DNA from: Cystobacter fuscus | GTDB taxonomy: Bacteria; Myxococcota; Myxococcia; Myxococcales; Myxococcaceae | Assembly (NCBI RefSeq): GCF_002305875.1 | Contig: NZ_CP022098.1 | Coordinates: forward strand, 620,001 to 684,000 | Reading direction: 5' to 3' | DNA length: 64,000 nucleotides | Shown here: positions 53,401 through 62,400 of the stretch, piece after piece | Layout: every line of letters begins with the position of its first letter | Numbering within the stretch: the stretch's first letter is position 1 | The notes under the pieces: model-generated | Told to the model about the DNA's origin: nothing | What the model saw: the letters and a program-made list of their open reading frames with translations, nothing else | Database searches by the model: none | Program-made: the position numbers and the translations under genes

Positions 53401-54576
53401 GAACCGGCATTCATTCCAAGTCGTGGTGCTCTGGTGATGTTGGCCGCAGTGGGAGAGCCGGTTCTCGAGCTGGTGCGTCCCGCGCTGAGCCATCCGGATG
53501 AGAGGGCCCGGCTCGCCGCCGTGAGGGCACTGGCGCTGCATCCGGAGGGGGAAGCGCGGCAACTCCTGCGTCGCGCACTGGAGGACTCGTACTTCGCCTG
53601 CCGGGAGCAGGCACTCCGCGCCCTCGCGTCCTCTGCAACGCCTGACGAGCGGCGGGAGCTGCTACGGTTGGCAAGGAAGGAGCCCAGTGACATGGTGCGC
53701 TTGGCGTACGTTGAAGCTATCCGTCAGCACCACTGGCTGGATGGAGTGGATGTACTGTGCGAGTTCCTGCGAGATGAAACCGACTGGTCCGATGACCCCT
53801 ACGGAGACGAGGTGGGGCATCGCATCGCGCGAGAGGCCGCGCGTGTTTTGACGACACTGAGTGGAGAACTGCCGCAGGACGTCATCTCGCAATTGCTGGA
53901 GTTCGTGCGAGGAGGTGTTGCCTCCAACTCTGATCCCTTCGTTCACGATCTGGTGTGCAAGTTCTTGGAGGCGCTGGCGGTCGCGGAGTTGCCATCGGTG
54001 TTGATCCACGTTGCGGGGAGCCCTAAATCGTCCAAAAGGCAGTGGGCCCAGAGATCGATACGAATCAACGCACTGTTGGTGCTGCATCGCCTCGTACAGA
54101 AGCAGCCCACGGAGCAGTTGGACCTGATCCAACCCCTCGTGGAACTAGCGAAGCATCGAAACCCCTGGTTATCAGGACTGGCGGTGATAATGCTGGGCCT
54201 TCTGGCTCCGCGCAGCTGGGAGTCGTCGGAGCCAATCTTCGCCGAGTCCGAGGAGCAACGAGAGGCAAAAGCATTTTTGATGTTGTGCGCTGCTTCAACC
54301 CGCGGGCTGAACTTCCAAGGGATCGCCGCGGCCAAGGCCTTGCCTGTGGCTCATCCGGCAAGCCAAATCGTGGAGTGGCTCTCCGCTTCATTACCGAAGA
54401 GCGCTGACGAATGGCGTGAGCGCCTGGACGCACACCAGGAGACGCGCGACTGGCTGTGGGTGCTGCAAAGCGGCGAAGGATGGGAAGACTTCCTTTGGCG
54501 GGCTTGCTGCCACTTTCTCGGGGACGAGTTCGAGCGCAGCTTCAAACCTCGCGACCTGGCACCCTCGACCACGTGA
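50416..54576 (+). CDS. Nuclease-STAND NTPase-HEAT protein (candidate antiphage Avs-like)
   Basis: This 1386-residue protein has three parts. Residues 15-200 resemble a Cap4/Mrr-type PD-(D/E)xK nuclease: YIGYEYQIFVTVWVALEL, IEPASQEDI (acidic residues) and SIQVK (Gln79, Lys81). Residues 255-480 are a STAND ATPase with P-loop GQAGAGKT (274-281), Walker B VLFIIEDPWG (326-335) and sensor FIITSRQ. The C-terminal 700 residues are helical with HEAT repeats (ARLAAVRALALHPEGEARQLLRRAL and more). Avs-type proteins use this layout to sense phage proteins and cut DNA. Codon use is less GC-biased than its neighbours and it truncates an older gene, indicating horizontal gain. Defence is inferred, not shown. 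Confidence 0.75.
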   Translation: MGSEGRGENDTLENEGLPAYIGYEYQIFVTVWVALELIFKRGLPHIEIEPASQEDIEANLRVNPDEASAVLRVETLSIQVKFRGSEWKPAAFRELLQGKPKTKKGKQGPAPRQRAWEFLGADPLRRYLLITNAQLAPKLQSLRVEELFSQPGNAVMPEECTEGDGGQELAKRIAVLAEQPLELVAFKAKEFLTYRLHVPSTRAEECLRRLIESVRNRLLGIGSRRWTRGEILAEAQRFGGSLYPTPALDTFVPPKHIRQIEQQLANKHVVVLIGQAGAGKTLTAQFLEYKLSTPEGPEQEQQTPFMICRAKVPQDARRELASPGSVLFIIEDPWGKSKLSVDADQWVSELGSFLRQAGEQKKFIITSRQSILEDAEGMEDVEDFCVRIDYEHYDEGARRRILTNMLRDAQPWQRQLALESATRIVNQLEAPISLQRFAEQLKKAKSSENVVLSRLIQASGVNVLADLVEREIGLLTWEAVPAAAVLWSLLCETPTFSRAAMEQRGSLARRVAPPFAPYLEVSRLALWMAGERWLDSDDATYRAHPTTIQGLEQLIKGKRADMARGVLEPLLSGLVAVSQFADALGIAENLRDRQDWIPADVRSAIANSLREQLLADDGEERFRDTFFKAVRWSNGRDPVSLMVQALAAESKPVKKASFAIREWHRPTWTTAERESVLASKEARRIVERHIRYVVPYHSEIFVGVLDRPRWLSELWNLSTVYPDAVVVAVEEQADGVRELALGAMLTDRASFDSLADKLLRGLDEVERDAKAHRQEVARGMAPPGARAQDADEYFSERAYPYSSALEELVAERRRVEGYEWLVKHAWRARLLGNWGAALQREDEGLTKEEMLAFFAACQPEELSRVARTIHGKQWSLIAPELVAALGEVKQDDLEEYLGAVARVVSPEQLKALIKANPPPLSDVQRAAIVLSSRSAHGPLEEQALALQKMLASTLVPDREVLLDCCERAERGEELGASQLPPLRPEDLRTLQEWAAEPAFIPSRGALVMLAAVGEPVLELVRPALSHPDERARLAAVRALALHPEGEARQLLRRALEDSYFACREQALRALASSATPDERRELLRLARKEPSDMVRLAYVEAIRQHHWLDGVDVLCEFLRDETDWSDDPYGDEVGHRIAREAARVLTTLSGELPQDVISQLLEFVRGGVASNSDPFVHDLVCKFLEALAVAELPSVLIHVAGSPKSSKRQWAQRSIRINALLVLHRLVQKQPTEQLDLIQPLVELAKHRNPWLSGLAVIMLGLLAPRSWESSEPIFAESEEQREAKAFLMLCAASTRGLNFQGIAAAKALPVAHPASQIVEWLSASLPKSADEWRERLDAHQETRDWLWVLQSGEGWEDFLWRACCHFLGDEFERSFKPRDLAPSTT

Positions 54577-54591
54577 GGATCTGCTGGGCGG

Positions 54592-54616
54592 GTGCCCGGG
54601 CTTCGGCTCCGGGCAC
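54592..54616 (+). terminator. Hairpin after the STAND gene
   Basis: An 8-bp stem (gtgcccgg/ccgggcac) with a 9-nt loop lies 16 nt after the STAND stop codon. It has no T tract. The rest of the 54577-54825 gap contains a second weak GC hairpin and no gene. Confidence 0.45.
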
Positions 54617-54825
54617 GGACGTCGTGCAACCGTGACCGGATCGGCCGCTGGTCTCGGACGAAGAGCCCGAAGGGCAACGGGAGCACCGCGCCCGAGACGC
54701 GCGCCCCCTGACGCTCTCCCCGCTCTCTCGCAGTTGCATTCTGGCAGTGGCCCACGAGAGCCCCCGGCCTTTTTGGCCTTGAGCGTCGTGTAGCATCACC
54801 AGCCCAGAGCTTCCGCCGCTCCGTG

Positions 54826-56073
54826 CTACGCCACGGGCTTCCTTCTGAGACGCGACAGGTGCTCCTCGCCGCTCTCGGCGAAGCGTCGTGCCAGCTCGGC
54901 TTGGCCCTCCGCGCCGTGTTCCAGCAGGTACGCCAGCTCCGAGGGCAGCAGCGCCTTGACGGTGACGAGCTTCACCTGCCCGTAAGGCGTAGAGAAGTGA
55001 CCCGGCAGCGTGCGTGACGTCACGCCCAGCAGCACGGCCACCCGGCCTTCCTCGGTGACGAGGGACTTGGGCAGGCCCTTGCCGGACACCTCCATGGAGA
55101 AGATGCCCGCCTTCACGCGCTTGCGCACGTGCTCGTGCTCGGCGACTTCATCCGCCACACGGTTCAACAGCAGCAGGGGCCAGCCCTTGGAGATGTCCTT
55201 CACGGCCGCGTCCACCTCCATGGCGAGTTCCAGACCGAAGCCCACGGAGGGCTCCAGGCGCTCGATGAAGGGGTCCGAGAGCCCGTGCGTCACGAGCAGG
55301 GTGCGCCCCGCCTCGCGACGAATGACGCTCCAGAGCTGCCGATGGCCCGGCCACGCGCCGCTCATGGCGATGGGCATGAAGACCTCCTTGTCCAGCGACC
55401 CCAGGGTGCGCCACGCCGCCTCACGAGCGGTGTCCGCCTGCTCGAACAACTCGCGGCTTTTCTGGTCCCGCGCGCGTTCCTCCGCGCTGATGGTGCTGGG
55501 GCCGGTGACCTCCGTGAACTTCGCCCCCGTTGCGCCCACGCGCTCCAGGGCCTGCTTGATGTCCTCGGAAATGATGAGGACCACGTCCCACCCCCACGAG
55601 CGGAAGACCTTGGCATCCCCTACCTTCGTGGGGTCGATGCGCATGCCGATCACGGACCGGTACCTGCCCGTCTTCTCCGGACGGCCGTCCTCCGGTTTCC
55701 AATACCGCACCTCGTCGGATGCTTCGTCGTCGATGCACTTCACGACGCGCGTGCAGACCAGGATGTAGAACTGCTCGGCGTGCGCTTCGACATCCACCGG
55801 GATGAGCTGCACATCCCTGGGGGCCAGCTCGGCGAAGACCGCGGCGACTCTGGCGCTGACGAGGGGAACGCCGATGCCCGCTTCGGAGTAGTCCAGTGCT
55901 TTCCCATCGCCTCCTCGGAAGGGAATTCTGAGCCGCCCCTCGATGGTGGTCGGCGCTCCCTTCGTGAACACGTAGTCATCAACCTCCCGGCCCTGCGCGT
56001 CAGTGGGGGTGTCCAGGTCCCATCGACCGGGAACGTAGACGTCGTCACTCAGGTCGAAATACCGGTTCGGCAT
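54826..56073 (-). CDS. Imm11-SUFU fusion immunity protein
   Basis: This 415-residue protein fuses an Imm11 domain (residues 1-195; MPNRYFDLSDDVYVPGRWDL through TGAKFTEV, aligning along its length with the 194-residue Imm11 proteins at 1689 and 3580) to a SUFU-like domain (about 230-410; GHRQLWSVIRREAGRTLLVTHGLSDPF, WPLLLLNRVADEVAEHEHVRKR). SUFU domains are known as immunity modules in bacterial polymorphic-toxin loci. The two halves could neutralise two toxins. It lies directly downstream of an orphan AHH toxin tip on the same strand, the same pairing as at 2270. No signal peptide. Confidence 0.8.
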   Translation of the reverse strand: MPNRYFDLSDDVYVPGRWDLDTPTDAQGREVDDYVFTKGAPTTIEGRLRIPFRGGDGKALDYSEAGIGVPLVSARVAAVFAELAPRDVQLIPVDVEAHAEQFYILVCTRVVKCIDDEASDEVRYWKPEDGRPEKTGRYRSVIGMRIDPTKVGDAKVFRSWGWDVVLIISEDIKQALERVGATGAKFTEVTGPSTISAEERARDQKSRELFEQADTAREAAWRTLGSLDKEVFMPIAMSGAWPGHRQLWSVIRREAGRTLLVTHGLSDPFIERLEPSVGFGLELAMEVDAAVKDISKGWPLLLLNRVADEVAEHEHVRKRVKAGIFSMEVSGKGLPKSLVTEEGRVAVLLGVTSRTLPGHFSTPYGQVKLVTVKALLPSELAYLLEHGAEGQAELARRFAESGEEHLSRLRRKPVA

Positions 56074-56086
56074 GACACATTCTTAC

Positions 56087-56440
56087 TTAACGCCGAGCGT
56101 CCTCGGAGAGGAGCTTGTAGAGCTTGGAACTTCTATCGGTGAGTTCCTGTGCCATCTGTCGGAGTTCAGTGACCAGGGCTTTTCGACAATCCAGGGTGCT
56201 CCGGCATGTGCTCGTTGCGTCGCGCAGTCGCCTGTAGACCGCCTCGTGGTACGCCTGGGGGTGAGGTCCCTTGTGCCCTTCGAGGGGGACCTTGTTGGCT
56301 TGAGCTTCCATCGACATGCCCGCCTTGTCGAAGAGTTCCTGGAACCGTTGCGTCCAAGGCCCGCCTCGCGCAGTGGACTTGCTGTTCTCAACGGTGGCGA
56401 TGTGGTGCACCTGTGCCGCAGCAACGAGCGCGACTCCACG
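56087..56440 (-). pseudogene. Orphan AHH nuclease toxin tip
   Basis: The translation aligns with the C-terminal 105 residues of the toxin at 2270-3559: QVHHIATVENSKS, GGPWTQRFQELFDKAG, GHKGPHPQAYHEAVY and a matching helical tail. The signal, central region and any ATG are missing; the only in-frame start is a GTG at 56410 inside the HH motif, and the frame opens after a stop at about 56508. This fits a displaced toxin tip retained with its immunity gene, as in Rhs and CDI arrays, where it can recombine onto a full-length toxin. The first residue of the AHH motif is Val here. Confidence 0.65.
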
Positions 56441-56462
56441 CCTCGCCCTACAAAACGACCCA

Positions 56463-56795
56463 TTACAGCGTGTCGCGGTTGAAGATGGCCAGGGAGTGCC
56501 ATATCAACCCGTCTCGGCCGTAGAAGAACAGGATGAGACAGTAAGGACTGTCTGACGGCTCATCCGGATGGGGCGTCCACGCTAGCCGGAGACCCTCCAG
56601 AACCCTTGGACCCACGTCCGGAGAGTAGTTTTGGCACTCTGCTGCGAGCGCGTCAGTCGGGTCGAGTCGCCGGAGATCCCGCCACTCACCGGCTGGACTG
56701 GAGAGAAGTGTCCTCAGAACTTCCTGATGGCGCTTCATGCCAACGACGTCGCCAGAGACGAGTTCCAGCAACACCTCCAGACTCATGGGCTCCAT
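56463..56795 (-). CDS. Immunity protein for the lipoprotein toxin
   Basis: This 110-residue soluble acidic protein begins MEPMSLEVLLELVSG. Its ATG lies 2 nt after the stop of the toxin gene, with GGAGGTGAT overlapping the toxin's final codons as ribosome-binding site, so translation is coupled. No family was recognised. Position and size fit a cognate immunity protein. Alternative upstream starts lie within the toxin frame and lack a ribosome-binding site. Confidence 0.7.
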   Translation of the reverse strand: MEPMSLEVLLELVSGDVVGMKRHQEVLRTLLSSPAGEWRDLRRLDPTDALAAECQNYSPDVGPRVLEGLRLAWTPHPDEPSDSPYCLILFFYGRDGLIWHSLAIFNRDTL

Positions 56796-56796
56796 A

Positions 56797-58086
56797 TCAC
56801 CTCCCGAAGAGAGACTTGAATGCATTGAACTCGTGCTCGGTAGCCAGCCGGAGAACACCACTTTGGGCTCTACTCCTGTGCGCAGCCGCGCTGCGCACGG
56901 CTACAGTCGTAACGTGCGTACCGTTCTGCTCGAAGATGTGTTCTCGACCGTTCGGACCCCGAATGACGAATCTGCCGTTCTCCGACTGAATGAAGACGTC
57001 GGCAGGTCGTGCGTTCCTCGCGTCGTTGAACGCTGTCCCGACAGGTCGGCCCTCCATTTGTCGCTGCCGGGCATGCTCGGATCTCGAGGGCCCGTTCACC
57101 GCCATGCTCACGGCATTGGCGGGCAGGATGACACTGAAGGTGCCCTCGGCCACGGCGACCTTCACCTTGTCCGCTTCCCGCACGGCCGTGAGCACGTCTC
57201 GGATGCCAGCATGGGATTTGAGCGCACCGGCGGCTTTCGCGAAGCCCGGCAGCGTTGGGGCCTTGGACACGAGCGTCGCCGTCTCCCCCACCGCCGCCGT
57301 GCCCAGCAGGAGGAGAACCCGCACGCTGTTGGGCCCGATGACCTTGCCGAAGCGGTCTCCCGCCTCGCGCAGCTCCGCGAACGTGCTGGCCTCCGCTGCC
57401 TCCTCCCAGAGCTGGAAATAGGCCTCTACCAGATCGAAGAGTTCCCACCCGAGATAGCCCCACATGAGCAGGGCGAGTGCGGCGGCGACGCCTTTGGAAA
57501 CGGGCTCGGGCGCCGCGATCAGGGCCAAGTATCCAATGAGGGTGAGGCTCAGCGCCGTCCAGAGCTGCGTCGTGGAGAACATGCCGCGCAGCTGCGCGTC
57601 CCGGGACTCCAGCGCCGCATTCACGGAGAGCGCCAGGGCGAGGTCGCGCTTGTCCTCGCCATCCAGGCCCGGCCCGTCCTTGAACAACTCGAGGCAGTCA
57701 CCCGGCGTACCTTGGCGCTCGCAGAAGCCCCCGTAGGAGCGCGCCAGAGGTGTGTGCCACTCCTCGCCCGTGAGCGGAACCGAGGCCAGCGCCAGCTTCC
57801 GGTGGAGGTAGAGCGGGACGTGGGCGCCGGCCACCCGCAGCGGCATGTTCAGCACCAGGGTGGTGAGGGCTTCATCGAGCTCGAAGTCGCTCACCCGCAC
57901 GGCCCCGAATCGGGTGGGCAGGGAGAGGCGAACCCGCTCGTCCGCGGCCTCGCCCTCCTGCTCTTCCCCGGCCTCCGCCAGCAGGCTGCCCCGAGGAATG
58001 CCCGTGGCGCATGCGGCGTGGAGGACCAGGACAATCAGCCAGAGGACTCCGGTCGCCGCCCATCGTGGATGTACTCGTCTCTCCAA
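56797..58086 (-). CDS. Lipoprotein polymorphic toxin (SitA-like) with unidentified C-terminal tip
   Basis: This 429-residue protein has a lipobox (VLHAAC) after a hydrophobic helix, so it is probably exported and lipidated like SitA toxins, which travel between myxobacteria by TraA/B-mediated outer-membrane exchange. Its middle, with two hydrophobic helices and AAPEPVSKG ... RFGKVIGPNSVRVLLLLG, resembles the AHH toxin at 2270 (AAPEPVFSK ... RFGKAMG). The C-terminal 80 residues (SENGRFVIRGPNGREHIFEQNG, TVAVRSAAAHRSR) differ completely, giving a different toxin activity that I cannot name. The TTG start at 58086 has a ggggaggc ribosome-binding site; a TTG at 58104 is less likely. Confidence 0.72.
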   Translation of the reverse strand: MERRVHPRWAATGVLWLIVLVLHAACATGIPRGSLLAEAGEEQEGEAADERVRLSLPTRFGAVRVSDFELDEALTTLVLNMPLRVAGAHVPLYLHRKLALASVPLTGEEWHTPLARSYGGFCERQGTPGDCLELFKDGPGLDGEDKRDLALALSVNAALESRDAQLRGMFSTTQLWTALSLTLIGYLALIAAPEPVSKGVAAALALLMWGYLGWELFDLVEAYFQLWEEAAEASTFAELREAGDRFGKVIGPNSVRVLLLLGTAAVGETATLVSKAPTLPGFAKAAGALKSHAGIRDVLTAVREADKVKVAVAEGTFSVILPANAVSMAVNGPSRSEHARQRQMEGRPVGTAFNDARNARPADVFIQSENGRFVIRGPNGREHIFEQNGTHVTTVAVRSAAAHRSRAQSGVLRLATEHEFNAFKSLFGR

Positions 58087-58192
58087 GGCTGGTGCCTCCC
58101 CCAAGTGGAAACGACCCGGGAGGATAGACGAGGGTCATTCCCACGAGACAGGGGGAGGCGTGCCCGCCCTCCGCCAGGGTGTGCTCCCGTGC

Positions 58193-59239
58193 CTAGAAGC
58201 GCAGCAGCATGCCGGGGCCAGCCGTCATCGAGTCATTGCGGTTGCGCATGAGCACCGGCACCGGCATGGCCTGGAAGCCCGTGGAGCGCAGTCGCGGCCC
58301 GGTCCGCGAGGGCGGGTACTCCGTGGGCGGCTCCGCCGTGGCCAGCAGCGTGATGACGAAGGTGGCCGCCACGCCTCCCAGCGCGGACAGCGGCACGGCG
58401 GGACCATCTGCCAGCGCCGTGCCCACCACCAACAGCACCGCGCCCACTCCCAACGGCAGCGCGGTGAGCTTGAAGACGCGGCCAGGCGACAGCTCGAAGG
58501 GCACCGCCAACAGGCCGCCCACGCCCATGCCAATCAAAGGTGCCACCAGCGCCGGGGTGAGATCGATGTCCCGGTCGTCCGCGAGCACGAACGTGGACTG
58601 GACCAGCCCGGTGAGCACGAAGGCATAGAGCGCGCTCATCCCCACCAGCGCCGTGTCCCCATCGCTCACGTCCCCATAGGGCGCGGTGGCCGCGAGCACG
58701 CCGATGATGCCCAGTTGGGTGGTGAGCAGCGCGGTGACCGCACGGCTGGTGTCGCTGAGCTTCTGCGTGGTGCCGTACCCGAAGCCCGCCAGGAAGCCGA
58801 GCGCCGCGCCTCCCGCCGCGAGCATCGACTCGTTGCGCTCCACCGGCACGTAGTACTGGTACACCGCCGCCGCCGTGCCGAGTGTCAACCCGGTGACGAC
58901 TCCGCCCACGTACGCCCCGTTGCTCGTCCCGAGCGCGTGGCCGTAGATGCCGCCCGTCACCACGCCGCTGAGCAGCTCGGTGAAGATGAGCAGCAGGCCG
59001 CCCTCGCCACTGGAGAAGCGGCTGTAGCGCGCTGCGCGCTCGGCGGGTGCCTCCGCGGGCCCCTGGCTGGGTGGGGGCGGGGGGACGTACTCGGGCTCGG
59101 GAGGAGGCGGTGGCGCCGGGATGGGCTCCGTCTGGGCAAGCAGGGGAGGCGAGGCCTCCGTGGACTGCGAGGATTGTGCCCGCGCGAGCCCCGGGGCGGA
59201 CAGCAGTCCAAGACACAACAAGGAAGCGACAAGCCGCAT
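58193..59239 (-). CDS. Multi-pass membrane protein with proline-rich head
   Basis: This 348-residue protein has a signal peptide (LLSAPGLARA), a Pro/Glu-rich stretch (PAPPPPPEPEYVPPPPP), then about eight hydrophobic Gly/Ala-rich segments (GGVVTGLTLGTAAAVYQYY, GGAALGFLAGFGYG, GVGGLLAVPFELSPG, LPLGVGAVLLVVGTALA) and an aromatic C-terminus (LLRF). The weak hydrophobicity and terminal Phe leave open an outer-membrane location. No family recognised. It is divergent from the large membrane STAND gene with a 227-nt gap. Confidence 0.65.
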   Translation of the reverse strand: MRLVASLLCLGLLSAPGLARAQSSQSTEASPPLLAQTEPIPAPPPPPEPEYVPPPPPSQGPAEAPAERAARYSRFSSGEGGLLLIFTELLSGVVTGGIYGHALGTSNGAYVGGVVTGLTLGTAAAVYQYYVPVERNESMLAAGGAALGFLAGFGYGTTQKLSDTSRAVTALLTTQLGIIGVLAATAPYGDVSDGDTALVGMSALYAFVLTGLVQSTFVLADDRDIDLTPALVAPLIGMGVGGLLAVPFELSPGRVFKLTALPLGVGAVLLVVGTALADGPAVPLSALGGVAATFVITLLATAEPPTEYPPSRTGPRLRSTGFQAMPVPVLMRNRNDSMTAGPGMLLRF

Positions 59240-59466
59240 AGACACGGGTCTCCTGGTCATAACCGTGCGCGGAAGATGGGTCGCCCTCCCGGGGAGTGCA
59301 CCACCTACCCCGTCATTCTTTTCCGACCGCGGGGCCTCGAAGTGTTGGCTGGTGAAGGCCCTGGGGGGCGAGCCCGCCGTGGCGCTCCGCTGTGGCACAA
59401 TGTGGTGCGTCGCGGGAGGCCGGGCATCGGCGCCTGGATTCTCCGGTGTCACGGAGGGCCGCCCCC

Positions 59467-62400
59467 ATGAAGACTTCCCCCCGCGCTGGATCACCCACCT
59501 GGCGGAGCCTGTTGCGTCGAGCGCCGTGGCTCGCGAGCGCCGTGCTCCTGGGTTTCGTGGGCTGCGCCCGGAGCGAGCAGGTTCCCGCGCCCGTGGAGGC
59601 CTCGGTCGCGGGGTACTGGGTGCGGCCCTTCTCCCGGGCCAGCCGGCTGGCGCCATGCGGACATGGCAACCATGTCTGGGCCTGGACACCCCAGCGGGCC
59701 GGGCTGGGGCTGGTGGACGCGGACGGCGGCGAGCTGTCGGTGAGACTCGGGGACGAGAACGCGCGGGTGGTGGACGTCATCCCCTCGGCGGACCCCGAGC
59801 GCGCCTGGGTGCACGTGGAGGTGGTCTCACCGGAGGCCGGGCGGGCCAACGCCGTGTACAGCGTGGATCATCAGGGCTCGCTCCAGCGCATCGACGCGCT
59901 TCCCTCGCAGGAGCTGGTGCTCGCGCCCTCCGAGGGCCATGAGCGACTGTGGGTCGTGTCCCTGTTCACCGCGAAGACCCTCTGGGTCATCGACCCGGCG
60001 GGAGGCGTGGAGGCGGTGGCCCTGTCCATCCCGGGACAAGCCTCCGCCGCCGTGGGCCGGGCGACGCTGGTGCCGGTGGGGGATGGGCGGCAGGGCTGGC
60101 TCGTGCTCGACCAGAACCTCCACCAGGTGGATCTCCAGGCGAAATCCAAGTTCAACCCCCGTCCGCTGAGCGCGCGCAACGTGAGGGAGCTGATTCCCAC
60201 CTCGCGGGCCCAGCGTGTCTGGGTGTTGGATTCGTCCAGACAGACGGCGCCCCGGTTGCTCCAGACGGGCCGGGAGGGGGCGGCCGACAAGAATGTGGAG
60301 CCCTCACCGCCCCTCCCCGACACGGTCCAGCGGCCCTTCGTCCATCAACGGGGCGACTCGCTCTGGTTGGTGGTCCCCGAGCCCAAGGCCGCGAAGTCCC
60401 CGGGGTCCTCGGTGACCACGCCAGCGGGGCTGTCGCTGAAGCTGGTGACACCCGAGGGGCCGGTGGGCTCCGGCGTGCAGGTGGAGGGCGCTCCATTGAT
60501 CGCGCATTCGCCGGATGGGGCCGCGTGGGCGCGCGATGAGCACCGCGTCTACCGCCTGGGTGACACGGGGGATGAGTTGGCGCGCAGCAAGTCATTCTCC
60601 GACGTGGACGCGCTCCTGCCGGTGTCGGCGGAGCAGGCGTGGATCGTGTCGCGCGACGGCTTCGTCCGCCTGCTGTCCATGAAGGACTCGGCGCTCGTCG
60701 TGACGGCCTCGGACCCGACGAACCTGCGCGCTCCGGTCGCGCGCGCGTGGGATGCGCACGGCGTGTGGTTCGTCTCGGACGAGGAGACGCGCTTGCACCG
60801 GCTGCGGCTCGGACCGGAGGGGCTCTCCCTTTCCCTGGTGCTCGAGGGCGTGGACCTGGGCGACGTGCGGCCCATCTCGGGCACGGAGCGCTTCTGGATC
60901 GCCGGCACCCCGCGCAGCTACGTCCAGGCTCCCGTCTCCGAGGTGCGGCGCGTGGAGGTGGGCTTCGCGGGCGGTGCTGTCCTGGAGCGCGGCGCGGAGG
61001 GCGCGGTCCAGATGACCGGGACGCCCGAGGCGGGGGCGGCGCTCTCGTCCCTGGAGGTGGACTGGCCGGGGCTCGTGCGGGCGAAGGGTCTGGAGAGCGG
61101 CCTGCGGATCGAGGTGCGCGACGAGAACGGCAACCTGGTGGGGCAGGGCCTGCGGCGGTTCGTCGAGCCCGAGGGACTGCTCTTCCAATGGACGGAGCCG
61201 CCGGGAAGCACCGAGCACCTCTACGATCTCCAGGTGTCCTCGCCCGAGGTGGAGAACGGCTCGCGGCTCACCGCCAGCTTCCGCCACGTGCCCTTCGGCG
61301 TGCCCCTGCTGGATCAGGTCTGGGTGCGCACCGCGCTCGCGTGCGTCGGGTTGACGCTGCTGTTGCTGTTGCCGCTACTGCTCCTGCGGCCCTCGGCCGC
61401 GCCCCGCCGGTGGTTGCCGCTGCTCGGCTACAGCGTGTCGCTCGTGGGCGCGGGGGGCAGCGAGGTGCTGGGCCTGTTGGGCGGACTGCGCATCCACCTG
61501 CCCACGGTGGTGGGCGTGGTGAGCGCCGAGGTCGTGCTGTGCGCGTGCCTGGGCCTGTTGTCTCCCGTCGTGTTCCGCAAGCTCGTCTTCACCCATCCGT
61601 TCTCCTGGGCCGCCGCGCCACTGTTGCGCTCGCCCGCCTTCCGCCGCCGCTTCTTCGCCACCCACGTGCGGCAGGTGCGCCGCCGGGTGGAGGTGGCCTC
61701 GGCGCAGGCCAATGGCGAGGTGTTCGTGGACCTCTCCGCGCACGTCGTCGAGCATGGCGGGCCCGGTGTGCCGCCTTCTCCCTCCGAGCGCACCGCCGCG
61801 GAGCTGTGCCTGCTGCTCACGCACGAGCGCGCGCACCTGCTCATCCAATGCGCGGGAGGCCGGGGCAAGAGCGCCCTGTTGCGCCAGCTCGTGCGGCTGT
61901 CATTGGAGCGCTTCGAGCAGCGGCCCTCCTCGCCCCTGCCTGTCTTCATCGACCCCGCGGCGGAGGATCTGGAGAGCGCGGCGAAGGAGGCACTGCAGGA
62001 CCTGGGCCTGCCGGAGGAACTGCGCAACGCGCTGCTCGAGTCGGGGGACTTCTTCCTCGTGCTGGACGGCCTCACCGAGTCGCGGGTGGAGCCCGAGGCG
62101 CTGCGCCGCTACCTGGAGCGTGAGATGGGGCTGCATGCGCCCCTGCTCCTGTCGGCCCGGCCCAACGAGGCGTACCGCCTGGCGATGTCCCACTCGCTGC
62201 GCTGGATGGCGGTGGAGCCCAAGCGATTGGACGAGGCGGGGCTCGCGCGTTTCCAGGCCGCGTACCCGGACGAGAAGGGACAGCTCCAGGTGCTCTCCGG
62301 CGCGCTGCAACGCATCTGCCGGGGGCGTGGGGGGGATGGCACCTATGTGCCGCTGCTGGTGCGCCTGGCGTTGCGCTTCGGGGGCGGGGGCGTGGACAGC

